Shown here piece after piece: positions 50,817 through 59,539 of a DNA stretch of 64,000 nt. The stretch spans positions 1 to 64,000 of the forward strand of contig JAEWDF010000088.1 of the NCBI GenBank assembly GCA_023390245.1, read 5' to 3'. The notes beneath the pieces are model-generated. The model worked only from the letters and a program-made list of their open reading frames with translations, was not told the DNA's origin and searched no databases. How positions within the stretch are numbered: position 1 is the first letter of the stretch; each line of letters opens with the position of its first letter. This stretch comes from Pseudomonadota bacterium. GTDB lineage: Bacteria > Pseudomonadota > Alphaproteobacteria > Caulobacterales > Caulobacteraceae. The position numbers were made by a program, and so were the translations under genes.

Positions 50817-51641
50817 ATGTCCGGCCTCCCCCTGTCCGAAATCCTGCTCCTTGTCGTCGTCCTGGCCGCCGCCGGCTTCGTCGGGGGAATCATCGCCGGC
50901 CTGTTCGGCGTGGGCGGCGGCACCATCATCGTGCCGGCGCTGTTCTACGCCTTCGCGACGCTGGGGGTCGGCGGCGAGGGCACTCTGCATACGGCCATCG
51001 GCACCTCCCTGGCGACCATCGTGGTCACGGCGATCCGGTCCCTGGCGGCGCACCGCACGCACGGGGCGGTGGACGAGACGGTGCTCAGGACCTGGACGCC
51101 GTGGGTGGCGCTGGGCGGCGCGATCGGAGCGGCGGTCGCGGGCCTGACCTCGATGGAGGGGCTGGCCATCGTCTACGGCGCCTGCCTGATGCTGGTGGCG
51201 GCCCAGATGGGATTGCTGCCGGACCGTTATGTCCTGCGCCGCGACATGCCGGTGGGCTGGGCGCGTCGGGTCATAGGCGCGACGATCGGCCTCCTGTCCG
51301 CGATGATGGGCGTGGGCGGCGGCAGCCTGGGCGGCATGACCATGACCTTGTGCGGCCGGCCGATCCACCAGGCCGTGGCCACCGCCTCCGGCTTCGGCGT
51401 CGCCATCGGGGCGGCGGCCGCGGTGGGATTCGCCGTCTTCGGCTGGGACGCGCCGGGTCGTCCGCCTCTGTCGCTGGGCTATGTGAACCTGCCGGCGGCG
51501 CTGGTGATGGGCGTGATGACCGCCGCCGCCGCCCCGCTCGGCGCGCGGCTGGCCCATCGGCTGGACCGACGCATCCTGAAAAAAGCCTTCGCGATCTATC
51601 TTCTGGGGACGGCGCTGTCGGTGATGATCAAGGCGCTGTGA
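50817..51641 (+). CDS. TauE/SafE family sulfite or anion exporter
   Basis: The 274-residue inner-membrane protein has eight predicted helices in two repeats, each with a Gly-rich motif: GGIIAGLFGVGGGTIIVPAL in the first and IGLLSAMMGVGGGSLGGMTM in the second. The pair is the signature of the TauE/SafE (formerly DUF81) family, which exports sulfite or sulfoacetate, but many members have unknown substrates. GGGAGGCCC precedes the ATG. Confidence 0.88.
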   Translation: MSGLPLSEILLLVVVLAAAGFVGGIIAGLFGVGGGTIIVPALFYAFATLGVGGEGTLHTAIGTSLATIVVTAIRSLAAHRTHGAVDETVLRTWTPWVALGGAIGAAVAGLTSMEGLAIVYGACLMLVAAQMGLLPDRYVLRRDMPVGWARRVIGATIGLLSAMMGVGGGSLGGMTMTLCGRPIHQAVATASGFGVAIGAAAAVGFAVFGWDAPGRPPLSLGYVNLPAALVMGVMTAAAAPLGARLAHRLDRRILKKAFAIYLLGTALSVMIKAL

Positions 51642-51760
51642 GCCGGCGCTCCACAGGATGACCCACAGCCGGGCGCCCGCGCGCCCCATTTTGGCCCGAT
51701 CCGGTGCGGACAAGGGCGCGCCGGCTGCGTTGGGGGCCGGCGTCTCCGTGAGTCGAGCTC

Positions 51761-52312
51761 ATGATCGGCGCCGCCGCCGCACTCGCCATGTTGTGGACCC
51801 TGGCCGCCGGACTGGCGGGCGATCCGGTCCCCTACGCTGTCGCTGTCGCGGCGGACCCGGTTGTTGAACCCGCAGCCCCGGCCGAAGGTTCCGACCTCGC
51901 TTCCGACCTGAGCGTCGAACAGGCCGCCCTGATGGACGGCGATCCCGACTGGCGCGCGTCGGCGCGGCTCTATCACGCCGGCGGGGGCGGAGCGACGGGC
52001 AACGATTCGCTCGGCTGCCGCCCGGTCGCCATGCGCACCGTCGCGGTCGATCCCCGCGTCATTCCCCGCCGCACCAAGCTGTTCATCCGCGAGACGGTCG
52101 GCCTGCGCCTGGCCGACGGTTCCATCCACGATGGCTACTGGTACGCTTCGGACACCGGCGGCGCGATTAAGGGCGCCAAGATCGACCTGTTCACCGGCCA
52201 GGGCCGCAGCTCGATGCGCCCGGCCCAGCGCCTGAACATGCGCACCCTGACCATCGTCGACGCGGGCGACTTCGACGGCTGCCCGCCCGCCTGGGAAAGC
52301 GCCTCCAACTGA
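51761..52312 (+). CDS. Secreted 3D (MltA-type double-psi beta-barrel) domain protein
   Basis: The 183-residue protein starts with a signal peptide (MIGAAAALAMLWTLAAGLAG). The C-terminal half holds the 3D domain, named for three conserved aspartates: MRTVAVDPRVIPRRTKLFI, YWYASDTGGAIKGAKIDLFTG and TIVDAGDFDGC. This barrel occurs in MltA lytic transglycosylases and resuscitation-promoting factors, so a role in cell-wall glycan cleavage is likely. The MltA N-terminal half is missing. Confidence 0.85.
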   Translation: MIGAAAALAMLWTLAAGLAGDPVPYAVAVAADPVVEPAAPAEGSDLASDLSVEQAALMDGDPDWRASARLYHAGGGGATGNDSLGCRPVAMRTVAVDPRVIPRRTKLFIRETVGLRLADGSIHDGYWYASDTGGAIKGAKIDLFTGQGRSSMRPAQRLNMRTLTIVDAGDFDGCPPAWESASN

Positions 52313-52391
52313 TCGGTTGCGGGCGGGGCCGCTGCGGTTTCTCCCGTCGTTTCGTTGAACCACGTCCCTTTCCGTCATCCCCTCTCCTACC

Positions 52392-52421
52392 CGGAGAATG
52401 GGAGCCACGGAGAATGGGAGC
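52392..52421 (+). repeat. Short direct repeat
   Basis: A 14-base unit CGGAGAATGGGAGC occurs twice, at 52392-52405 and 52408-52421, in the 200-base intergenic gap before the duplicated beta-domain protein. It may be a remnant of an intergenic repeat. Confidence 0.6.
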
Positions 52422-52477
52422 GACGGCGACGGGGAGCGAAGGCGCGCAATGGCGCCTCCGCGGCTTCGCGATCCCCC

Positions 52478-52504
52478 TCCCCGCTTCGACGCGCGTCGCG
52501 GGGA
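52478..52504 (-). terminator. Possible hairpin terminator after the duplicated beta-domain gene
   Basis: TCCCCGC (52478-52484) pairs with GCGGGGA (52498-52504), a 7-bp stem just beyond the stop codon of the minus-strand gene at 52514. No T run follows, so termination is uncertain. Confidence 0.35.
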
Positions 52505-52513
52505 CTTCCGTCG

Positions 52514-53410
52514 TCAGTCCAGTTCGGTGACCTGCAGGGTCGCGTCGACCATGTCCTCGCCGTAGGTACCGACCCAGACGTCGTAGCGGCCGGCCTGAGG
52601 ATTGGTGATGGTCACCTTCGGGTTCAGGCCGCCGGCGCTGTCGTCGTCGCAATAGAAGCGGCCGTTCGGCGTATTGACCAGCAGGGTGGTGTCGTCCGAG
52701 GCGGTCACCTTGAACGTCAGATCCGCGTCGCTGCTGCCGTCATAGAAGATCTGGATGTCGGCGGCGGCGCTGACCTTGCCCTCGCAGCCTTCGCGCGCGG
52801 CCGAGGCGGGAACCGAGCCGCCGGCCAGGATCGACTTGGTCCACGGATCGGGGGTGAAGCCCGCGCGCAGGTTCGCCGTCCCGTAGTTCGGCGACAGGGT
52901 GATGTCCGGCCGCCCGCCGCCGCCCGAGCCGCTGGTCCCGCCCAGTTCGCTGATCTCCAGCGTCGACTGGACCATATTGTCGTTATAGGTGCCGACCCAG
53001 ATGTCGTAGCGGCCGCTCTGCGGACCGGAGATGGTGATCTTGGGGTCCAGGTTCCCGCCGCTGTCGTCGTCGCAGTACCACTGGCCGCCGGGCGTGTTGA
53101 CCAGCAGGGTGACATCCTCCGACGCATGGGCGCGGACCGTCAGGTCCAGCGATCCCGCCTCGTAGAACAGCTGCAGGTCCGGCGCGGCGCTGACCGATCC
53201 CTGGCAGCCCGACCGCGCGCCGCTGGCCGGGACCGAGCCGCCAGCCAGGATCGACTTGGTCCATGGATCGGGCGTGAAGCCGGCGTCCAGGCTGACCGAG
53301 CCATAGTTGGGGTTCAGGGTGTAGTCGGGTCGGCTGCCGCTCTTCTGAGCCAGGCTGGCGGTCGGCGCCAACAGGATCGCGACGGCGGTCGCGACGGCGA
53401 TGGTCTTCAT
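52514..53410 (-). CDS. Secreted protein with two copies of a beta-sandwich (PPC-like) domain
   Basis: The 298-residue protein has a signal peptide (MKTIAVATAVAILLAPTASLAQ). It then has two tandem copies of about 125 residues, which share PNYG(S/T), AGFTPDPWTKSILAGGSVPAS, a Cys in SGCQGSVSAA/EGCEGKVSAA, LLVNTP, the acidic WYCDDDSGG/FYCDDDSAG and GRYD(I/V)WVGTY. A Gly/Ser linker lies between them. The Cys pair could form a disulfide, and the acidic loop may bind calcium. This resembles the pre-peptidase C-terminal domain, but no protease domain is attached. Function unknown. Confidence 0.8.
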   Translation of the reverse strand: MKTIAVATAVAILLAPTASLAQKSGSRPDYTLNPNYGSVSLDAGFTPDPWTKSILAGGSVPASGARSGCQGSVSAAPDLQLFYEAGSLDLTVRAHASEDVTLLVNTPGGQWYCDDDSGGNLDPKITISGPQSGRYDIWVGTYNDNMVQSTLEISELGGTSGSGGGGRPDITLSPNYGTANLRAGFTPDPWTKSILAGGSVPASAAREGCEGKVSAAADIQIFYDGSSDADLTFKVTASDDTTLLVNTPNGRFYCDDDSAGGLNPKVTITNPQAGRYDVWVGTYGEDMVDATLQVTELD

Positions 53411-53499
53411 GATGGTTCCCCCAGGGGTGCGGCCCCTGCCGCACCCGCACCCTAGCGCGTTTCCGACCACGGCGCAGCTTCAATCGAACATCGGTCTCG

Positions 53500-53823
53500 T
53501 CAGAACCGACGGCGGCCCGACACCGTTTCCCAGAACAGGCGGAAGTCGCCCATCAGGCTCCACAGCGGATATCGAAACGTCGCCGGCCGGTTCTTCTCGA
53601 AGAAGAAATGCCCGACCCAGGCGAAGCCGTAGCCGACCAGCGGCATGGCCAGCAGCCACCAGGGATTCCGCGTCGCCAGGAAGACGGCGAAGGCCAGCGC
53701 CACCAGGCCCGTGCCGACCACATGGATGCGCCGGCATGTCCGGTTGGAATGCTCATGGATGTAGAAGGGATAGAAGGCCTCGAACGAGGCGTAGCGGCCT
53801 TCGGGCGGTGTCGCGCGGGTCAT
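53500..53823 (-). CDS. DUF962/Mpo1-like membrane protein
   Basis: The 107-residue protein matches the DUF962 family, whose yeast member Mpo1 is a dioxygenase acting on 2-hydroxy fatty acids. FYPFYIHEHSNRTCRRIHVVGT carries the conserved His residues proposed to bind iron, here given as FYIHEHSNRTCRRIH. HFFFEKNRPATFRYPLWSL follows, with two or three short membrane segments between. The start at 53823 is chosen over an upstream ATG at 53871, whose added residues are unconserved. Confidence 0.85.
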   Translation of the reverse strand: MTRATPPEGRYASFEAFYPFYIHEHSNRTCRRIHVVGTGLVALAFAVFLATRNPWWLLAMPLVGYGFAWVGHFFFEKNRPATFRYPLWSLMGDFRLFWETVSGRRRF

Positions 53824-53872
53824 GGCGCCGAGGCTGCGCCCGGATCGGCGTTCTGGCAAGATGCCCGACATT

Positions 53873-53905
53873 CCTCCCCCGTTTCGCTACGCTGCCCGGG
53901 GGAGG
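53873..53905. repeat. Intergenic hairpin between the helicase and DUF962 genes
   Basis: CCTCCCCCG (53873-53881) pairs with CGGGGGAGG (53897-53905), a perfect 9-bp stem with a 15-base loop, starting 9 bases after the helicase stop codon. It may terminate transcription or be a REP-like unit. No T run follows. Confidence 0.55.
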
Positions 53906-53913
53906 GTTTCCTC

Positions 53914-55785
53914 TCAGCCCTTCTTCTTGAATCCGCCCTTCTTGAAGCCGGGCTTGGGCTTGAACGCCTTCTTGGCGAAAGGCTTGGCGCCCGCCGTCTC
54001 GCCGCCGTCCGCCTTGGGCGCCCAGGGCTTCTTCTTGAAGGGAGGGCGGGCGTCGCCCTCGGCGCCGTCGCGCTTGAAGGGCTTCCTGAACGGCCGTTCG
54101 CCGCCCTCGCGGTCGTCACGCTTGAAGGGCTTGCGCGCGCCCTTGAACATGCCGGGCTGAGGCGCCTCGGACGGGGTGATGCGGACCTCTTCGGTCGAGG
54201 CGGCCACGGCGTCGCGGAAGGCCTTTTCGTGCGACTTCGCGATCTCGAAGCGCGTTTCTTCCGGGAAGGTGCGGATCGAGCCGATCTGCGGCTTGGCGAT
54301 TCCGCCCACGCGGCAGATCAGCGGGATCAGCCACTTGGGATCGGCGTTCTTGTTGCGGCCGATGTCCAGGCGGAACCAGACCACCTCGTCCGGCTGGAGC
54401 CGCTCGCCTGGCCAGGGCTGGGCGCTGGTCCCGTCATCGGCCCGCACGCGCTCGCGGCGCGGCGCGCGGTCGGCGCCCGGATCGGACAGCTCCTCCGGCG
54501 CCGGCTGTTCCTTGCGCAACAGCCGCACCAGGGCGGCGGCGATCTCGTCGGGCGTGCGTTCGGCGATCATGCGCTTGGCCACGGACATGTCCTCGTCGGA
54601 GACCTCGGCCTCGAAGTGGACGGGCTCCAGCAGGCGCGCGTCGTCGGCTTTCCGGATCTCGTCGAAGGTCGGGGCTCCCGACCACTGGGCCTCGACGCCC
54701 GCCTCGGCCAGCAGGCGCTCGGCCTTGCGGCGGCGCGAGTGCGGGACCAGCATCACCGACACGCCCTTCTTGCCCGCCCGGCCCGTGCGGCCCGACCGGT
54801 GCAACAGGGCCGCGCGGTTCACCGGCAGCTCGGCGTGAACGACCAGGCCCAGGTCGGGCAGGTCCAGGCCGCGCGCCGCCACGTCGGTCGCCACGCACAC
54901 GCGCGCCCGGCCGTCGCGCAGGGCCTGCAGCGCGTCGGTGCGCTCCCTCTGGCCCATCTCGCCCGACAGGCTGACCGAGGCGAAACCGCGCTCCAGCAGC
55001 GACGATTGCAGGTGCCGTACGCTGTCGCGCGTCGAGCAGAAGACCATGGCGCGCCCGGCCTCGAACCACCGCAGGGTGTTGACCACCGCATGTTCGATCT
55101 CGTTGGGCGCGATGCGATAGGCGCGGTATTCGATGTCGGCGTGCTGACGGCTCTTGTCCGTCGCATCGATGCGCACGGCGTCGTTCTGATAGCGCTTGGC
55201 CAGGGCGGCGATGTCGCGCGCGATGGTGGCCGAGAACAGCAGGGTGCGGCGGTCGGCTGGCGCCTGGTCCAGGATGAACTCCAGGTCCTCGCGGAAGCCC
55301 ATGTCCAGCATCTCGTCGGCCTCGTCCAGCACGGCGACCTTCAGCTGCGACAGGTCCAGGTTGCCGCGATCGATGTGGTCCTTCAGACGGCCCGGCGTGC
55401 CGACGACGATGTGGACGCCGAAGCCCAGGGCCCGCGCCTCACGCCGCGCGTCCATGCCGCCGACGCAGGTGGCGATCCTGGTCCCCGCCTCGGCGTAGAG
55501 CCAGCGCAGCTCCTCGGCGACCTGCATCGCCAGTTCGCGCGTCGGCGCGATGGCCAGGGCCAGCGGCGCGCCGCCGGGTCCGAACGCCTCGGCGTCGCCC
55601 AGCAGCGTCGAGGCCGCCGCCAGACCGAAGGCGACCGTCTTGCCCGAGCCCGTCTGGGCCGAGACCAGAAGGTCGCGCCCGGCGTGTTCCCCCTCCAGAA
55701 CCGCCGCCTGCACCGGCGTCGGCTCGGCATAGCCCTTGTTGGCGAGCGCGCGGTCGAGCGCGGGATGGACGGCGGGAAAGGGCAT
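53914..55785 (-). CDS. DEAD-box ATP-dependent RNA helicase with DbpA-type RNA-binding domain
   Basis: The 623-residue protein unwinds structured RNA, probably in ribosome assembly or cold adaptation. Helicase motifs are in order: AQTGSGKT (I), APTRELA (Ia), GTPGR (Ib), DEADEML (II), FSATI (III), then ARGLDLP (V) and HRSGRTGRAG (VI). A DbpA-like RNA-binding domain follows near 450-540 (WFRLDIGRNKNADPKWLIPL). The C-terminal 80 residues are a basic tail with repeated KPFK/KAFK units, likely disordered and RNA-binding. A DeaD/CsdA or DbpA name would be over-specific. Confidence 0.92.
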   Translation of the reverse strand: MPFPAVHPALDRALANKGYAEPTPVQAAVLEGEHAGRDLLVSAQTGSGKTVAFGLAAASTLLGDAEAFGPGGAPLALAIAPTRELAMQVAEELRWLYAEAGTRIATCVGGMDARREARALGFGVHIVVGTPGRLKDHIDRGNLDLSQLKVAVLDEADEMLDMGFREDLEFILDQAPADRRTLLFSATIARDIAALAKRYQNDAVRIDATDKSRQHADIEYRAYRIAPNEIEHAVVNTLRWFEAGRAMVFCSTRDSVRHLQSSLLERGFASVSLSGEMGQRERTDALQALRDGRARVCVATDVAARGLDLPDLGLVVHAELPVNRAALLHRSGRTGRAGKKGVSVMLVPHSRRRKAERLLAEAGVEAQWSGAPTFDEIRKADDARLLEPVHFEAEVSDEDMSVAKRMIAERTPDEIAAALVRLLRKEQPAPEELSDPGADRAPRRERVRADDGTSAQPWPGERLQPDEVVWFRLDIGRNKNADPKWLIPLICRVGGIAKPQIGSIRTFPEETRFEIAKSHEKAFRDAVAASTEEVRITPSEAPQPGMFKGARKPFKRDDREGGERPFRKPFKRDGAEGDARPPFKKKPWAPKADGGETAGAKPFAKKAFKPKPGFKKGGFKKKG

Positions 55786-55970
55786 CGGAAACCTGGAAAC
55801 GAAACGCGGCCGAAACGACCGCGCCCGGCCGAGGACATCCTCAGGCCGGGCGGATGGCGCGCTCTATACACTGATAAAGGCGGGCGTGGGGCGGATTTCG
55901 CCGTTCACCCTGTTCGTTCAGCCGGCCTTGACCGGCCGGCGCGAGGGTGGACGGCGAAGGGAGCGCCGCC

Positions 55971-56180
55971 ATGCAGGCCTGTTCGATCGCCGCCGCCGGG
56001 ATGATGTCGGCCCAGGACCGCTTCGAGGCCAGCGCGCGCCGCACCGCCGCCCGGTCCCTGGAGAACCTTGAGCAGGAGACGGTCGAACGCATCGCGAGCA
56101 GGGCCGCCTTCGAGGCCAACGCCGCCGTCCTGAAAACGGCCGGCGAGATGCTGGGAACGCTGGTGGACCTCAAGGCCTGA
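55971..56180 (+). CDS. Flagellar rod/hook-like mini-protein
   Basis: The 69-residue product joins segments like both termini of flagellar rod and hook proteins. ACSIAAAGMMSAQDRFEASARR resembles the N-terminal helix that packs in the axial core (shown in part in most members as AASGM...A). AAFEANAAVLKTAGEMLGTLVDLK closely matches the C-terminal EM.....AYEAN..vi.t.demlgtLldl consensus. The usual middle domains are missing. The start at 55971 follows GGGAG by nine bases. No other flagellar gene is nearby. It could stabilise the rod or be a relic. Confidence 0.7.
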   Translation: MQACSIAAAGMMSAQDRFEASARRTAARSLENLEQETVERIASRAAFEANAAVLKTAGEMLGTLVDLKA

Positions 56181-56248
56181 GGCCAAGCGGAGCCGAACGC
56201 CCTGGCCGCTGGCGGGTTTACCTCCTCGACGCAGAGAGGAGACCCGAC

Positions 56249-56851
56249 ATGACCCGCGGCCCGCATCCCGATCATTCCGGAATGGCCATCACCTTCGTCA
56301 GGGTCGATCCCTATGGCGATGGCCGACTGGTGCTGACCTCCGACGCCGTCGACGCCGACGGCTGGCTGGACCAGGCCCACAGCCAGGCGGGCGAAGAAAC
56401 CTCCCCGCCGCTGTCATGGGAGGCCTCGCCCGGCGTGGTCTCCTACGTCCTGGTGGTCGAGGATCCGGACGCGCCGCGCGAGGAGCCGGTGGTCCACTGG
56501 CTGATGTGGAACATTCCCGGCTCGCTGCACGCCCTGCCGGCCGGGCTGGACAAGACAGCCGAGCCGGACGGCGCCGGCGGCGCGACGCAGGGGCTGAACA
56601 GCCGCGGCGAGCCCGGCTGGCTCGGCATGGCGCCGCCCGAAGGGCATGGCCCGCACCGCTACCATTTCCAGCTTTTCGGCCTGGACCGCCGGCTGGAGCT
56701 GGCGCCCGACACGCCGCTGGCGGAGATCGTCAATGTCCTGAAGGGCGCGACCGTCGTGAAGGGCGAAGTGGTCGGCCGGTTCGAGACACGCGGCCTGGCG
56801 GACGGTCCCGCCCCCGTCGACGGCCGGGGCGAAGCGTCGCGTCCGGACTGA
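56249..56851 (+). CDS. YbhB/YbcL (PEBP, Raf kinase inhibitor-like) family protein
   Basis: The 200-residue protein belongs to the phosphatidylethanolamine-binding-protein superfamily. ETSPPLSW, VVEDPDAP, HWLMWNIP and the GPHRYHFQLFGLD segment form the conserved anion-binding pocket. The bacterial members have no settled function. There is no signal peptide. It is followed by a GH16 gene 50 bases downstream on the same strand. Confidence 0.9.
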   Translation: MTRGPHPDHSGMAITFVRVDPYGDGRLVLTSDAVDADGWLDQAHSQAGEETSPPLSWEASPGVVSYVLVVEDPDAPREEPVVHWLMWNIPGSLHALPAGLDKTAEPDGAGGATQGLNSRGEPGWLGMAPPEGHGPHRYHFQLFGLDRRLELAPDTPLAEIVNVLKGATVVKGEVVGRFETRGLADGPAPVDGRGEASRPD

Positions 56852-56901
56852 GCCCCTCGCCTCCCGCCGCGCGCGGCGCCACAGTGGCGGCGGGAGGAGC
56901 C

Positions 56902-57714
56902 ATGACCCTGTTCGCCATTTATGCGGCCGTCGCCGCCGCATCCGCCGTCCAGGCCGGGGCGCCGGCCGGCTATCGCCTGGTCTGGGCCGACGAGTTCGAC
57001 CGCGACGGCCCGGTCGATCCGGCGCGCTGGACCTACGACGTCAGCCGCAATCGCGAGGGCTGGTGGAACCATGAGCGGCAGTATTACGCCGCCGAGCGGC
57101 CGGAGAACGTGCGGGTCGAGGACGGCCGTCTGGTCATCGAGGCGGCGCGCGAGCGCCTGTCCGACCGGCCGGACTTCGGCGGCCAGGACTACGTCTCCGG
57201 CAAGATCATCAGCCGATCCGCCTGGACCTATGGCGTCGTCGAGGCGCGGGCCAGGCTGCCCTGCGGGCGGGGGACCTGGCCGGCGATCTGGATGCTGCCG
57301 GAAGACCTCGGCGAATGGCCGCGCGACGGCGAGATCGACATCATGGAGCATGTCGGCCATCGGCCGGGCGTCGTCCACGGCACGATCCACACCCAGGCCT
57401 ACAACCATGTGTCGGGGACCGAGAACGGCGGGGAGACGGCGGTGAACGGCGCCTGCGACGCCTTCCACGACTACCGCCTGACCTGGACGCCTGAGCGCAT
57501 CGCCTTCGCGGTCGACGGCCGCGACTATCATGTCTTCGCCAACGACCACGCCGGCCGGATTGAGACCTGGCCGTTCGATCGTCCCTTCCGCCTGATCCTG
57601 AACGTGGCGGTGGGCGGCGACTGGGGCGGCGCGGAAGGGGTCGACGACGCAGCCTTTCCCCAGCGGATGGAGATCGACTGGGTGCGGGTCTATCAGCCGG
57701 TCGATGACGACTGA
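56902..57714 (+). CDS. GH16 family beta-glucanase, secreted
   Basis: GH16 enzymes cleave beta-1,3/1,4-glucans or related galactans. The 270-residue protein has a short signal peptide (ending in VQAGAPAG). LVWADEFDRDGPVDPARW starts the catalytic jelly roll, and the active-site block DGEIDIMEHVG at about 143-153 holds the EXDXXE nucleophile and acid/base. WPAIWMLP and LILNVAVGGDWGG are laminarinase-like. GGGAGGAGCC precedes the ATG. Laminarin-type substrates are most likely. Confidence 0.92.
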   Translation: MTLFAIYAAVAAASAVQAGAPAGYRLVWADEFDRDGPVDPARWTYDVSRNREGWWNHERQYYAAERPENVRVEDGRLVIEAARERLSDRPDFGGQDYVSGKIISRSAWTYGVVEARARLPCGRGTWPAIWMLPEDLGEWPRDGEIDIMEHVGHRPGVVHGTIHTQAYNHVSGTENGGETAVNGACDAFHDYRLTWTPERIAFAVDGRDYHVFANDHAGRIETWPFDRPFRLILNVAVGGDWGGAEGVDDAAFPQRMEIDWVRVYQPVDDD

Positions 57715-57730
57715 GGCGCGCCCCGGCGGC

Positions 57731-58261
57731 CTACCCCTCGGTCGCCGGCTCCGGCCCCAGCACGCGGCGGATCGCCGGCCAGGCCTTGGCGACGGCGGAG
57801 ACGACGCCGACCACGCTGGCGAAGACCTGGAACGCGGCCCATACGGCCCCGAACACCGCCCCGCCCATCAGCCATTGCGACAGCGGATAGAGGACCTGCG
57901 CCACCCCGATCTGGAAGGCGGCGTAGGCGGCCGAATATTCGACCGACCGGTCCATGAAGAAGGCCAGGGCCACGCCGGCCGACACCGGCGCCCAGAGCAG
58001 CGGCAGGGCCAGCAGGACCGCCAGCAGCAGCACCAGCAGCTTGGTCCCCAACGTCTCGCCCGACAGCAGGGTGGCCACGACCCCGCCGCCCAGCGCCAGC
58101 ACCGTCACCGCCAGCAGCACCGGCAGGACGACGTCCATCGCCGCGATCAGGTCCATGACGAGCAGGCCCGCCAGCAGGGCCGCTCCGGCGACCAGGAAGG
58201 ACGCCACCCAAAGGGCCGCGTACTGGCCGAGACGAAGTTTCAGATGGGCGACGCCGATCAT
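57731..58261 (-). CDS. Membrane protein of unknown function
   Basis: The 176-residue protein has about five hydrophobic helices (for example LWVASFLVAGAALLAGLLV and LLVLLLAVLLALPLL) and little else. It is presumably in the inner membrane. I do not recognise a family. It is convergent with the GH16 gene, 17 bases apart, and the HxlR regulator gene follows upstream on the same strand. Confidence 0.65.
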   Translation of the reverse strand: MIGVAHLKLRLGQYAALWVASFLVAGAALLAGLLVMDLIAAMDVVLPVLLAVTVLALGGGVVATLLSGETLGTKLLVLLLAVLLALPLLWAPVSAGVALAFFMDRSVEYSAAYAAFQIGVAQVLYPLSQWLMGGAVFGAVWAAFQVFASVVGVVSAVAKAWPAIRRVLGPEPATEG

Positions 58262-58339
58262 GCCATTCTCCTCCGAACAGCCCCCGGGTCAGGATAGCCG
58301 TCTCCGGCGCGGAGTCGATTCAGCGAACCGTGATCGCCG

Positions 58340-59023
58340 TCAGGCCTCCACCTTGGGCGGCAGGTCGAAGAAGGCGACGAACCGTTCCGCCAGCGCCCGG
58401 TCGCCGGCCAGGGCCAGAACGCCCGCCGCCTCCAGCGCCTCGAACGGCTGGCCGCCGTATACGGCGCCGGCCAGCACCGGCGGTTGGGTCGCGATCACGG
58501 CCTGGGCCCCCTCGACCGGCGCGCGCTCGGCGTCCAGCACGCCCGCGCGGATGCGGATGCGAAAGGTCTCGTCGCCGAACGCCAGGCCCAGGTCCATGTC
58601 GGCGTCGCCGGCCTTTTCCGCGTCGAACATCGTCTCCAGCGACATGACCACCGACACCGGGCTCAGCGGCAGGGTGGGATCGTGCGTCGGCGACCGCGCC
58701 GCCCAACGGCCCAGCAGGGCGTAGAGCGGCTTCAGCTCCCGCCCCCAGTCCGTCAGCTCATAGACCTGGACCGAGGCCGGCGGCGGCAGCTTTCGGCGGC
58801 GCACGATCCCGGACGCCTCCAGTCCCTCCAGGCGCTGGGTCAGGACGTTGGCCGACAGGCCGCACAGGTCCTTCTTCAGGTCTCCGAATCGGCGCGGACC
58901 GAACATGAGCTCACGCATCACCAGAAGCGCCCAGCGCTCTCCGATCAGGTCCAGCCCGTGCGCGGCGCCGCAGGCGTCGTGATACTTCCGCCCGGCCTTT
59001 GCAGTTACTTTTTCTAACTTCAT
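58340..59023 (-). CDS. HxlR-family transcriptional regulator with C-terminal SCP2-like domain
   Basis: The 227-residue regulator has a winged helix at residues 15-110 (DLIGERWALLVMRELMFGPRRFGDL, here shown as the conserved core GERWALLVMRELMFGP; then LTQRLEGLEASGIVRRR). Residues 120-227 resemble a sterol-carrier-2-type ligand pocket. HxlR proteins often respond to quinones or aldehydes. It is divergent from two glyoxalase-fold genes and a DUF1428 gene, its probable targets, with 58 bases between the starts. Confidence 0.88.
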   Translation of the reverse strand: MKLEKVTAKAGRKYHDACGAAHGLDLIGERWALLVMRELMFGPRRFGDLKKDLCGLSANVLTQRLEGLEASGIVRRRKLPPPASVQVYELTDWGRELKPLYALLGRWAARSPTHDPTLPLSPVSVVMSLETMFDAEKAGDADMDLGLAFGDETFRIRIRAGVLDAERAPVEGAQAVIATQPPVLAGAVYGGQPFEALEAAGVLALAGDRALAERFVAFFDLPPKVEA

Positions 59024-59081
59024 GGTTGACTATCCTAATCCATAGGACCAGGGTGCGCAAACCGAGAAGAGGAGACCCGCC

Positions 59082-59528
59082 GTGCCCAAGATGATCTTCA
59101 TCAATCTGCCCGTCGCCGATTTGGCCCGCTCCGTCGCCTTCTACGAGGCGGTCGGCGCGACGAAGAACGAGATGTTCAGCGACGACACCGCCGCCGGCAT
59201 GGTCCTGTCGGACGTGATCCACGTCATGCTGCTGACCCACGACAAATGGCGCAGCTTCACGGACCGCGCTATTCCCGACGCCCACGCCTCGGCCCAGGTG
59301 GCGCTGTGCATTTCCGAGGACAGTCGCGAGGCCGTGGACGCCGTCGTCGCGAAGGCCGCCGCCAACGGCGGCCAGGCCGACCCCAACCCGCCCCAGGAGC
59401 ACGGCTTCATGTACGGCCGCAGCTACGCGGACCCGGACGGCCACATCTGGGAGCCGATGTGGATGGACCCGGCCGCCCTCGCCGCGGGCCCCGAGGCCTT
59501 CGCCGCCAACGAACTCCAGCCCGCCTGA
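59082..59528 (+). CDS. VOC family protein (glyoxalase/bleomycin-resistance fold)
   Basis: The 148-residue protein has the VOC pattern: MIFINLPVADLARSVAFYEAVGA at the N-terminus and YGRSYADPDGHIWEPMWMD at the C-terminus. HGFMYGRSYADPDGHIWE supplies candidate metal ligands. It is the first of three small plus-strand genes opposite an HxlR regulator. The ligand or substrate is unknown. Confidence 0.88.
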   Translation: MPKMIFINLPVADLARSVAFYEAVGATKNEMFSDDTAAGMVLSDVIHVMLLTHDKWRSFTDRAIPDAHASAQVALCISEDSREAVDAVVAKAAANGGQADPNPPQEHGFMYGRSYADPDGHIWEPMWMDPAALAAGPEAFAANELQPA

Positions 59529-59539
59529 GGACCGGACCC

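Noticed and set aside
52392..52421. CRISPR-like repeat
   Set aside because: Only two copies of a 14-base unit with a 2-base gap, no spacers and no cas genes.
53873..53905. Another end of the DUF559-type element
   Set aside because: The hairpin sequence (CCTCCCCCG stem, 15-base loop) differs from the 54-bp ends and no second copy or DUF559 gene is near.
53608..56004. A 798-codon plus-strand frame opposite the RNA helicase
   Set aside because: It is the antisense shadow of the helicase and DUF962 genes, with no recognisable motif.
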